From Pelagibius sp. Alg239-R121 (GTDB taxonomy: Bacteria; Pseudomonadota; Alphaproteobacteria; Kiloniellales; Kiloniellaceae): a stretch of 64,000 nt of DNA. The stretch is taken from the NCBI RefSeq assembly GCF_947331435.1, contig NZ_CAMZOF010000001.1, positions 558,001 to 622,000 of the forward strand, given 5' to 3'. A program made the translations under genes and the position numbers. The notes below the pieces were generated by a model. That model had not been told where the DNA came from, ran no database searches, and worked only from the letters and a program-made list of their open reading frames with translations. Shown piece by piece: positions 57,051 to 64,000 of this stretch. Numbering within the stretch: position 1 is the first letter of the stretch; each line of letters begins with the position of its first letter.

Positions 57051-58649
57051 TTAGCTGAAATTTCTTAGCCCGAATCCGATAACAATGAACAGGAACAACT
57101 GTGTGATCAATTTCCAACCACTTGAAATTGAAACGATCTTTTGATCATCAACAGGCTTGGGAAGTGCGATATCGAGGATGCCCTCTGTTCCGAGTGCCAT
57201 TTCTCCTAAAACCCGACCGTAACCGTCAATGACACCAGAGATTCCTGTGTTGGCCACTCGAATTACGGGAATGCCCTCCTCCACTGCACGCATGCGTGCA
57301 GTCGCGAAATGTTGCCTGGGGCCGGAAGAATCGCCGAACCAGGCATCATTGGTGACATTGAGCATCCAGCTCGGCCGGTGGTCAGGATCGACGACCTGAC
57401 CAGGAAAGATAATTTCATAACAAATCAAAGGGCTTACAGGGGGAAGTCCAGGAAACGACAGTGTCGTCATACCAGGCCCCGAGGAAAAATCGCCGCGGCC
57501 AGCCGTCAGTTTTGAGAATGACAACAACCAGCGCAACGGCACATATTCGCCGAACGGAACCAGGTGGAATTTGTCATAGGTCTCTCTCGCCGTTCCAGTG
57601 GCGTCTAGGGCAATCAGACTGTTCCAAGTCAAACGCCCGCCTCCGACAGACCGCTCGGTCGACCCACTTCGGCCATCGCCGGCGCGTGGCGCCCCTGTCA
57701 ACAGCAGGCCGTTCGCCGGCGATGCCGCTGCAACCAGGCTGCGCAGATCCGCATCTCTCGAATCGTTAGAAATCAGGTAGGGAATGGCGGTTTCCGGCCA
57801 GATGACATGTGTCACCGCCTCGAAACCGGGGCTGCGACTCAGGCGGATCAGATCGTCTAGGTGACCGCGCCTTAGGTCACGCTGCCATTTTCTGGATTGC
57901 TCGACGTTGGGTTGAACCAGCCGCAGCGTGACCCCCTCGACCACATGTGTTTCGGGGATCGGCGCTGAAGCAAGCCGAACCGCCCCGCCGGTCCAGGCGA
58001 GAGCCGGCAAAAGGAAAAACAAGCCAACGACCAAGCGCACCCGTATTTTTGGCTCGTCGCCTCCTGCCAGAGCCGCGGGCACACTGGCCGCCAAAAGGGT
58101 CAAGAACGACAGCCCCCAAACGCCGGTCAGGGCCGCCAACTGAAGCATTTCCGGCGAGAATGTCCAGACGCTTCCCATGAGGTTCCAAGGAAACCCGGTA
58201 AAAATCCAGGAGCGCAACCACTCCGACAAGACCCAGAAAACCGCCAGCGCAACCCCACGCGCAACGCCCCGCCAGCTAAGCTGAGCAACAGCGTAAATAG
58301 CCAGCGCCTGAAAGACGGCGAGCAATGCCGCCAGACCGGCAACGGCGAACGGCATAAGGAACCCGAACTGAGCGGCATCGACCAGGAAGGCGTAACCCAC
58401 CCAATAGAGTCCGACGAGTCCGTGTCCGAAACCAAAACTCCACCCCAGGAACAACGCCTGCCGGGGCCGGCCAACGCCGTCCAGCAGCCAGAGCAGGCCG
58501 CAAAAAGCCGGAATCAAAAGTGGGATAAGATAGACAGGGGGTAAAGCGGCTGCACCCAATGCGCCGCAAACAGCAGCAGCCGCATGACGGCGCCAACCAG
58601 TCAACGCCGCAAGAAATCCGGCGCAGCGCCCCAGAAACGTTTCACTCAT
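57051..58649 (-). CDS. lnt: Apolipoprotein N-acyltransferase
   Basis: Inner-membrane enzyme adding the third acyl chain to lipoproteins. The N-terminal ~210 residues have six to seven hydrophobic helices (GLYWVGYAFLVDAAQFGFLMPFAVAGLAALLAVF, GFPWNLMGS). The carbon-nitrogen hydrolase domain (~230-500) contains the catalytic triad Glu in IWPETAIPY, Lys in YDKFHLVPFGEYVPLR and Cys in LICYEIIFPGQV. Length 532. It overlaps corC by 8 bases. Confidence 0.96.
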   Translation of the reverse strand: MSETFLGRCAGFLAALTGWRRHAAAAVCGALGAAALPPVYLIPLLIPAFCGLLWLLDGVGRPRQALFLGWSFGFGHGLVGLYWVGYAFLVDAAQFGFLMPFAVAGLAALLAVFQALAIYAVAQLSWRGVARGVALAVFWVLSEWLRSWIFTGFPWNLMGSVWTFSPEMLQLAALTGVWGLSFLTLLAASVPAALAGGDEPKIRVRLVVGLFFLLPALAWTGGAVRLASAPIPETHVVEGVTLRLVQPNVEQSRKWQRDLRRGHLDDLIRLSRSPGFEAVTHVIWPETAIPYLISNDSRDADLRSLVAAASPANGLLLTGAPRAGDGRSGSTERSVGGGRLTWNSLIALDATGTARETYDKFHLVPFGEYVPLRWLLSFSKLTAGRGDFSSGPGMTTLSFPGLPPVSPLICYEIIFPGQVVDPDHRPSWMLNVTNDAWFGDSSGPRQHFATARMRAVEEGIPVIRVANTGISGVIDGYGRVLGEMALGTEGILDIALPKPVDDQKIVSISSGWKLITQLFLFIVIGFGLRNFS

Positions 58650-59577
58650 CCGCAGTTTCGGCCACTGTCCGCTCTGGAAGCTGACGAACGCGCAGCCGCT
58701 TCACGCGCCTCGGATCAGCTTCAAGAATTTCAAAACACACACCGCTCGACGGATGTACAATCAATTCACCACGCGTCGGTACCCGACCGGCCAGAGAGAA
58801 CACGAGGCCGCCAAGTGTATCGATATCCTCTTCGCGCTCCTCGTCCGAAAGAATGGGTCCGACCATTTCTTCGAACTCTTCGACAGTTGCCCGCGCATCT
58901 GCGGCAAGCAAGCCGTCCGACCGCTCGACAAGTTTCGGACCTTCCTCGACGTCATGCTCGTCCTCGATCTCTCCAACGATCTCCTCCAGCAGATCCTCTG
59001 TGGTCAAAAGGCCGTCGATACCGCCGAATTCGTCGACTACAAGTGCCAGGTGAACGCGGGAGAGCCGCATTTCCAGCAATAGATCCAGGACGCGCATGGA
59101 AGGCGCCACGATCAGAACTTTGCGGACAATGTCGGCAAGATTAAAGGGCTTTTGCTCCCTGGTGTTTTCGAGCAGGTCCTTGATGTGAACGATTCCAACG
59201 ACGTCATCGAGGGTTTCGCGAAACACCGGCAATCTTGAGTGTCCGGCACGGCTCATCACCTCTACCAGCTCTTTGATGGGCGTATTAATGTCGACAGCAA
59301 CGATATCGGCCCGGGGAACCATGACATCGTAAGTCGTGAGGTGACGAAGTTTGAGGATGTTGCCCAGCATCATCCGCTCGTCGGTGCTGATTGGCGTCGA
59401 GGCTTCGCTCTCGTCCTCGTTTTCCTGGATCTCGACAATGATCTCTTCAATCGTTTCACGCAGCTGCGAATCGCCATTGCGTGATTTGAAAAGCGTCGAA
59501 AACCATTGCTTGAGCCCGCCAAACAAGGTGGGCACGGCAGTCCTGGTAGGCTTTTCGTTACCTGCCGCTTCACTCAT
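58642..59577 (-). CDS. corC: CorC/HlyC-type CBS-domain protein (hemolysin family)
   Basis: 311-residue cytosolic protein with a CBS pair (~70-200: VMVPRADIVAVDINTPIKELVEVMSRAGHSRLPVFRETLDDVVGIVHIKDLL and APSMRVLDLLLEMRLSRVHLALVVDEFGGIDGLLTTEDLLEEIVGEIEDEHD) and a C-terminal CorC_HlyC domain (~215-295). It lacks the DUF21 membrane domain, so it is the short CorC type, associated with magnesium/cobalt efflux. It overlaps ybeY by 4 bases and lnt by 8, so the three are translationally coupled. Confidence 0.94.
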   Translation of the reverse strand: MSEAAGNEKPTRTAVPTLFGGLKQWFSTLFKSRNGDSQLRETIEEIIVEIQENEDESEASTPISTDERMMLGNILKLRHLTTYDVMVPRADIVAVDINTPIKELVEVMSRAGHSRLPVFRETLDDVVGIVHIKDLLENTREQKPFNLADIVRKVLIVAPSMRVLDLLLEMRLSRVHLALVVDEFGGIDGLLTTEDLLEEIVGEIEDEHDVEEGPKLVERSDGLLAADARATVEEFEEMVGPILSDEEREEDIDTLGGLVFSLAGRVPTRGELIVHPSSGVCFEILEADPRRVKRLRVRQLPERTVAETADE

Positions 59578-60167
59578 CGCGTCGCCACCGTCTGTTCAAA
59601 ATCGGTTTGAGCCGGGCCATCGGTTCCGATTTGATAGGGATTGCCGACTCCCAACGACGCCAGGATTGTTATCTCAAGCGCTTCCATTTCGTCGGCGTCT
59701 TCATCTGTCTCGTGGTCTAAGCCCAAAAGGTGAAGAACGCCGTGCACCACCAAATGGCTGATGTGATTTTTCACGTCCTTGGACTGCGCCGCTGCCTCTT
59801 TTATAAGGGTTTCGCGTGCAAGGATCACATCGCCCAGCAATACAGGTGTTTCCACCGGCACTGCATCTAAGTCCTCGAGCGCCGCAAAGGACAACACGTT
59901 CGTAGGTCTGTCAAAACCACGATAGTCTCTGTTCAGAGTCTGGATGTGTGCATCATCGACCAGCACAAGGCTGATCTCGACCGGGCAATTCCGGAAAACC
60001 GCCGGCGCGGCGGCGACAAACGCCGCCCTAACCGCCGGCAAGACAATAGCGTCGGAGGTCACCGCTTCGTCATCAGACGGAGGCAGATCAGGAAAGATTT
60101 CGCGCCACAGGGGATCGAGGACTGCGATCTCAACATGTAAGCTGGTACTATCAGGGTCGTCGTTCAT
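59574..60167 (-). CDS. ybeY: Endoribonuclease YbeY (16S rRNA maturation)
   Basis: Zinc endoribonuclease for 16S rRNA 3' maturation and ribosome quality control. The triple His motif is in HLVVHGVLHLLGLDHETDEDADEMEALE (HGxLHLxGxDH). The middle part has the fold's VDDAHIQTLNRDYRGFDRPTNVLSF, with the RDYRGxDxPTNVLSF signature. Length 197 from ATG 60167; the open frame continues to 60257. It lies 278 bases after phoH. Confidence 0.95.
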   Translation of the reverse strand: MNDDPDSTSLHVEIAVLDPLWREIFPDLPPSDDEAVTSDAIVLPAVRAAFVAAAPAVFRNCPVEISLVLVDDAHIQTLNRDYRGFDRPTNVLSFAALEDLDAVPVETPVLLGDVILARETLIKEAAAQSKDVKNHISHLVVHGVLHLLGLDHETDEDADEMEALEITILASLGVGNPYQIGTDGPAQTDFEQTVATR

Positions 60168-60444
60168 CGTCTCAAGCGAACTGCCGTCACTTCCAAGCAC
60201 CCGAAACGGTCGTGTTCCGAGGCACTCGTCCAGAGGGTACTCGTTCCCGATTGGCAAAATCTAGAACGAGAGCCGCCCTCGAACTTACTGAATGAGAAAC
60301 TGATTTGCGTTTCAATTCGACCTGAAATGAAACGATCATGCCCCAGTCCCTTAACTCCAAAACGCTAGCACAGTAAAACCATCTTCTACGACGCACACCT
60401 GCAACCGCAAGACTACAGCCCGCTCTTCATACAATCCGATCTTG
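60168..60444. other. phoH-ybeY gap
   Basis: 277 bases without a recognisable gene or terminator. The ybeY reading frame stays open to 60257 (upstream) without a convincing start. GAAACGATCA near 60330 resembles the dispersed GAAAAACGATCA repeat, and GTTTCA/TGAAAC (~60309-60332) form a spaced inverted repeat. Confidence 0.35.
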
Positions 60445-61467
60445 TCAAGAGCCTGAGGATTTGTCACGCGCTTCGTAGGCTTTTACGATCTTGGTCACAA
60501 GGTCATGCCGCACAATATCGGCGTTGGTAAACTCCACGAAGGACAATTCCTTCATGCTGCGCAATGTGTCGAAAGCATCCTGCAGCCCGGAAAGCTGACC
60601 GCGGGGGAGATCGACCTGCGAGAGATCTCCCGTAATAGCCATCCGGCCGTTCTCGCCCAGTCGGGTCAGGAACATTTTCATTTGAACCGGCGTCGTGTTC
60701 TGCGCCTCATCAAGAATAACGAAGGCATTGCTCAGAGTCCGGCCGCGCATGAACGCTAGTGGCGCGATTTCGATTTCTCCGCTTTCCAGGCGACCCGCGA
60801 TCTGTTCTGCAGGCAACATATCATGCAGAGCATCGTAAAGAGGTCTCAGATAGGGATCGACCTTGTCACGCATATCACCGGGCAGGAACCCCAGACGTTC
60901 TCCGGCTTCGACCGCCGGACGCGAGAGGATAATACGTTCCACACGGCCAGTGATCAGCATCGAGGTGGCTACGGCAACCGCAAGATAGGTCTTGCCGGTA
61001 CCCGCTGGCCCAAGGCCAAACACCAACTCATGATCATTTAGTGCAGCGATGTACCGGGCCTGCCCAGGAGAGCGCGGCGTCAACTTCCGGCGCCGTGTGA
61101 CAATGGTCAGGTCATCGCCATGCATTGATTCGACGGCCGCTTTCTTGTCAGGTTCCTTCGGATCAGCCTGCACCAGTCGCGCGGCCGCATCCACTTCCCC
61201 TTCACCGACATCCATACCTTTGCGCAAACGTTCGTAGAGCGCCTTAACTGCCTCGCTCGCGCCTTTGACCTGCTCGGGAGGGCCTGAAATCGACAAGCGG
61301 TTCCCGCGTGACGCAACCCGTACGCCGAGCCGTTGTTCAAGGCGCACGAGATTTTGGTCATGCTCGCCGTAAAGCAACGGCAAAAGGGCGTTATCATCAA
61401 ATTGAATAACAATCGGTCCGTCGGACTTCGTCACTTCGGAGCCTTCTCCCGAGGATGAAGCGCTCAA
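60445..61467 (-). CDS. ybeZ: PhoH-family ATPase (YbeZ)
   Basis: 340-residue ATPase. Walker [18 protein letters not shown] (~151-167), the conserved [34 protein letters not shown], and [40 protein letters not shown] (Walker B and later motifs). Works with YbeY in RNA metabolism in other bacteria. Start is a TTG at 61467 preceded by GGGAG, sharing the bases TTGA with the miaB stop (4-base overlap). No phosphate-control site was noticed. Confidence 0.95.
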   Translation of the reverse strand: MSASSSGEGSEVTKSDGPIVIQFDDNALLPLLYGEHDQNLVRLEQRLGVRVASRGNRLSISGPPEQVKGASEAVKALYERLRKGMDVGEGEVDAAARLVQADPKEPDKKAAVESMHGDDLTIVTRRRKLTPRSPGQARYIAALNDHELVFGLGPAGTGKTYLAVAVATSMLITGRVERIILSRPAVEAGERLGFLPGDMRDKVDPYLRPLYDALHDMLPAEQIAGRLESGEIEIAPLAFMRGRTLSNAFVILDEAQNTTPVQMKMFLTRLGENGRMAITGDLSQVDLPRGQLSGLQDAFDTLRSMKELSFVEFTNADIVRHDLVTKIVKAYEARDKSSGS

Positions 61468-62975
61468 GTTCCAGCTCCCACCACTGACTGCACGACCTGA
61501 TCCGAAGACCGGCCCACTTCAGCAGGTAATGTTGTATAGCTGCCGGTGACGACCGAGCCTTCGAGGCTGCGGGCATGGGCTTTTTCGATCCGAACCTCCA
61601 CAATCTCGCCCAGTAAACGGCGATTAGCCTCGACAAACACCGATTGCATGAAGGGGCTCCGCCCCGACAGCTGGTTATTTCGCCGTCCGGCCTTCTCCAG
61701 AAGCACAGGCATAGTTTGTCCTACCGTCGACTGGTTAAAGGCAAGCTGCTGAGCGCCTAACAGACCTTGCAGAGTTTCCAAGCGTTCGCTCTTATCCGCT
61801 TCGTCGATCTGCTGTTCGATGGACTCAGCCGGAGTGCCCGGACGTGGGCTGTATTTGAACGAATAGGCCTGGGCGTAACCAATATCAGTCACCAGCCTCA
61901 AAGTTGCAGCAAAATCCTCGTCCCGCTCACCTGGAAACCCAACTATGAAATCAGACGAAAGGGCAATATTCGGGCAAGCCGCACGCAGCCTGTCAACAAT
62001 CCGCCGATAGTCGTCAGCCGTATGCCGGCGATTCATGGCGTCCAAGATCCGGTCCGCACCGGACTGCACTGGCAAATGAAGATAAGGCATGACCTTAGGC
62101 TCTTCGCCATGTACAGCGATCAACTCGTCGTCCATGTCCCGCGGATGCGACGTGGTGTAGCGCAGCCTTTCCAAACCTTCTATCTCCGACAGGTATCGCA
62201 ATAGCCGACCCAGGCCCCAGGTCGACGTTTCCTTTAGAGTGCTGCTTGCGGCAGGTGCGGTAGCAAAGCTGCGGATTGGCGCTTCACCGTGATAGGCATT
62301 CACGTTTTGACCCAATAGGGTGATTTCACGCGCGCCTGCAGATACCAACCGCTTGGCCTCGGCAAAGATGTCAGCCGCAGGGCGTGAGAATTCTGCGCCG
62401 CGAGTGTAGGGGACCACACAGAACGTGCAGAACTTGTCGCACCCTTCCTGAATCGAGAGGAATGCTGCCGAACCCTGAACAACGGAATCCTCCGGCAGAG
62501 AATCGAACTTTGATTCAAGCGGAAAGTCGATATCCAAAACGCCTCGGGACTTTTCATCGCGCAGCGTCCGCGTCACCAACTCGGGTAAGCGATGATAGGT
62601 CTGAGGACCGAACACCAGATCTACCTGGGGCGCGCGCCGTAAAATTTCGTCACCCTCTGCCTGGGCGACGCACCCGGCAACGGCCAAAATCATGCGGCCT
62701 CCGTCTTCGGCCTTTTCCTGCTTTATCTGCTTCAACCGGCCAAGTTCGGAAAAGACCTTTTCAGAGGCTTTCTCGCGAATGTGGCAGGTGTTCAGGATAA
62801 TCATGTCGGCACCGTCGGGATGATCCGTCGGCGCATAGCCCAGGGGCGCCAGAACATCCGACATTCGCGTCGAATCGTAGACGTTCATCTGACAGCCGTA
62901 GGTTTTTATAAAAAGCTTTTTTGCCAATTTTGTTTCACCAAGAAGTCCGGTGCAGCTGGTCGGTCCAGCATTCAT
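61464..62975 (-). CDS. miaB: tRNA-2-methylthio-N6-dimethylallyladenosine synthase
   Basis: Radical SAM methylthiotransferase for tRNA A37. The N-terminal UPF0004 domain has [20 protein letters not shown] and VAGCVAQ with three cluster cysteines. The radical SAM cluster is [18 protein letters not shown] (CxxxCxxC). The C-terminal TRAM region ends at ~470. Length 503; an insertion (~[19 protein letters not shown], around residue 232-250) is absent from E. coli MiaB. It is the first gene of the miaB-ybeZ-ybeY-corC-lnt series. Confidence 0.96.
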   Translation of the reverse strand: MNAGPTSCTGLLGETKLAKKLFIKTYGCQMNVYDSTRMSDVLAPLGYAPTDHPDGADMIILNTCHIREKASEKVFSELGRLKQIKQEKAEDGGRMILAVAGCVAQAEGDEILRRAPQVDLVFGPQTYHRLPELVTRTLRDEKSRGVLDIDFPLESKFDSLPEDSVVQGSAAFLSIQEGCDKFCTFCVVPYTRGAEFSRPAADIFAEAKRLVSAGAREITLLGQNVNAYHGEAPIRSFATAPAASSTLKETSTWGLGRLLRYLSEIEGLERLRYTTSHPRDMDDELIAVHGEEPKVMPYLHLPVQSGADRILDAMNRRHTADDYRRIVDRLRAACPNIALSSDFIVGFPGERDEDFAATLRLVTDIGYAQAYSFKYSPRPGTPAESIEQQIDEADKSERLETLQGLLGAQQLAFNQSTVGQTMPVLLEKAGRRNNQLSGRSPFMQSVFVEANRRLLGEIVEVRIEKAHARSLEGSVVTGSYTTLPAEVGRSSDQVVQSVVGAGT

Positions 62976-63008
62976 CCTGCCGTCGGCAGCCTGCCCGAAA
63001 CGTTGTAT

Positions 63009-63986
63009 TCATTCCTTCGCCGGATTTCCGGACGAATCCGGTTCCGGCAGTTCGGCGGCGGCAGATTGCTGCTCGGCGGCTTCCCGCTCCTCTTTCGAGC
63101 GTCCATCGACCAAACGTGCCAATTCCCGAGCCGCCGAAAGCTGTTCGATCCGGCGGCGCGGACGCCCGGAAAGAGCCGCTGCGACACCGATCGCGACCTG
63201 TCGATGACAATGATCGCTCATGGCCTTCCGAGAACTAAATTCAGCAAGTGTGACCGGAGGGTGGAAGTCCACCACTACGGTAACCCACCCCAAACCGACT
63301 GCGCGCCAAATATGGCTCGCCAACTCCATATCGCCATACCAAGCGAAGAACGGTCTTAGATAACGTCCCATTGGCACGCCGTCGAGTCTCGTATAGGCAA
63401 GCGATACAGGTTGTACCGTAATCGGCTGACCATCGAATTCTGTATTGGCGGCCGCGAAGAGTGCGGATTTGAAAGGTAGAACCCAGTTGCCGTCGTTCGA
63501 AGTCCCCTCGGGAAACAGAACCAGATCATCGCCGGCTTGAAGCCGCGTCGTCATTTCATCGCGGCCTTCGCCTGATTTATGCCGACGTCGCTCGACAAAT
63601 ACCGACCGCTGAAGTTTTGCCAGCCAGCCGAAAAACGGCCAGCTAGCCACCTCGGACTTCGCAATGAACGACGCAGGCAGCAATGATCCCAGGACCATTA
63701 TGTCGATATATGAGGAATGATTGGAGACATAGAGAGTGGGATGCACTCGTGACTGTCGTCCGCGCCGCTCGACCCGAAAACCCAGAATCTTACAGCACTG
63801 CCGATGATACCATCGCGGCAGTCCACGCCGCAGTGTCGATCCCATGCGAATGGCAATGTATTGAATTGGTATAATCGCAAGTGTAAAGGTCACGTAGACC
63901 AGGATACGACCTAGTGAGCGAAGGAATGATCCCGGGTTGGGGTCCGTCGACTCGCGCCTCGGATCCATCAGATCGACGGAGTCCAT
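63009..63986 (-). CDS. plsC: 1-acyl-sn-glycerol-3-phosphate acyltransferase family protein
   Basis: 325-residue membrane acyltransferase for phosphatidic acid synthesis. Hydrophobic helix at ~25-50 (ILVYVTFTLAIIPIQYIAI). Motifs: NHSSYIDIMVLG (HX4D) at ~89-100, then FVERRRHKSGEG, and FPEGTSNDGN (FPEGTxS-like), and VQPVSLAY. The N-terminal and C-terminal tails are unusual: the latter (~270-325) is a charged Ala/Glu/Arg-rich segment not needed for catalysis. Upstream of miaB by 33 bases, so possibly the same transcript. Confidence 0.92.
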   Translation of the reverse strand: MDSVDLMDPRRESTDPNPGSFLRSLGRILVYVTFTLAIIPIQYIAIRMGSTLRRGLPRWYHRQCCKILGFRVERRGRQSRVHPTLYVSNHSSYIDIMVLGSLLPASFIAKSEVASWPFFGWLAKLQRSVFVERRRHKSGEGRDEMTTRLQAGDDLVLFPEGTSNDGNWVLPFKSALFAAANTEFDGQPITVQPVSLAYTRLDGVPMGRYLRPFFAWYGDMELASHIWRAVGLGWVTVVVDFHPPVTLAEFSSRKAMSDHCHRQVAIGVAAALSGRPRRRIEQLSAARELARLVDGRSKEEREAAEQQSAAAELPEPDSSGNPAKE

Positions 63987-64000
63987 ACTAACCGTCGTCC

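Overview
The window looks like chromosomal DNA of an alphaproteobacterium, most likely from the Rhodospirillales or a nearby order. This rests on gene content and order: an irr-fabA-fabB-fabI block, dnaA next to rpsT followed by an enoyl-CoA hydratase and mutM-ubiE-ubiB, coaBC-dut, rimP-nusA-ylxR-infB-rbfA-truB-rpsO-pnp, and miaB-phoH-ybeY-corC-lnt-(XRE)-metK-trmB. Almost every gene is a housekeeping gene. I found no tRNA, rRNA, insertion sequence, prophage or CRISPR array.

Layout. 1-6.7 kb: start of a ugpB-type glycerol-3-phosphate binding protein (cut by the window edge), an Ada-like repair/regulator protein, a YgjP-like metallopeptidase, a VOC protein, a Bcr/CflA efflux pump and a PBP1A-type peptidoglycan synthase. 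6.8-9.1 kb: a small, less GC-rich accessory module holding a GNAT-fold protein, a hypothetical protein with a possible PAS-like end, and an XRE regulator. 9.2-17.3 kb: gyrB-recF-dnaN-dnaA and rpsT on the minus strand, with an 820-base gene-free stretch between dnaA and rpsT that is the best oriC candidate. 17.4-22.1 kb: enoyl-CoA hydratase, an exported hypothetical protein and mutM, divergent from ubiE-ubiB. 22.2-27.2 kb: an accessory block (ChaC, sulfurtransferase, two transporters, LysR regulator). 27.2-31.7 kb: coaBC-dut-Rrf2-cysK-thiF, linking CoA, dUTP and cysteine/sulfur metabolism. 31.7-35.3 kb: D-2-hydroxyacid dehydrogenase, SH3 protein, M19 dipeptidase, GST.

35.4-42.0 kb holds a DUF3501 / HdrD-like Fe-S protein / rubrerythrin cluster, read on the minus strand behind the iron/heme regulator irr. 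A good Irr-type operator lies between irr and rubrerythrin. Divergent from irr is the unsaturated fatty acid cluster fabA-fabB-fabI. 42.1-43.7 kb: NTF2-like protein, RidA and a glycerophosphodiester phosphodiesterase. 44-53.9 kb: the translation/RNA-decay superoperon on the minus strand, with very strong inverted repeats between rpsO and pnp. 54-64 kb: trmB, metK, XRE regulator, lnt, corC, ybeY, phoH, miaB and plsC, all on the minus strand.

The less ordinary signals are: an Irr-box in front of the rubrerythrin module; two large inverted repeats in the pnp leader; Pho-box-like 11-base-phased repeats upstream of ugpB; a nested palindromic operator upstream of the 57-kb XRE gene; a short dispersed intergenic repeat family; and the accessory GNAT/PAS-like/XRE module. 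All functional statements come from reading motifs and gene order. No database search was run.
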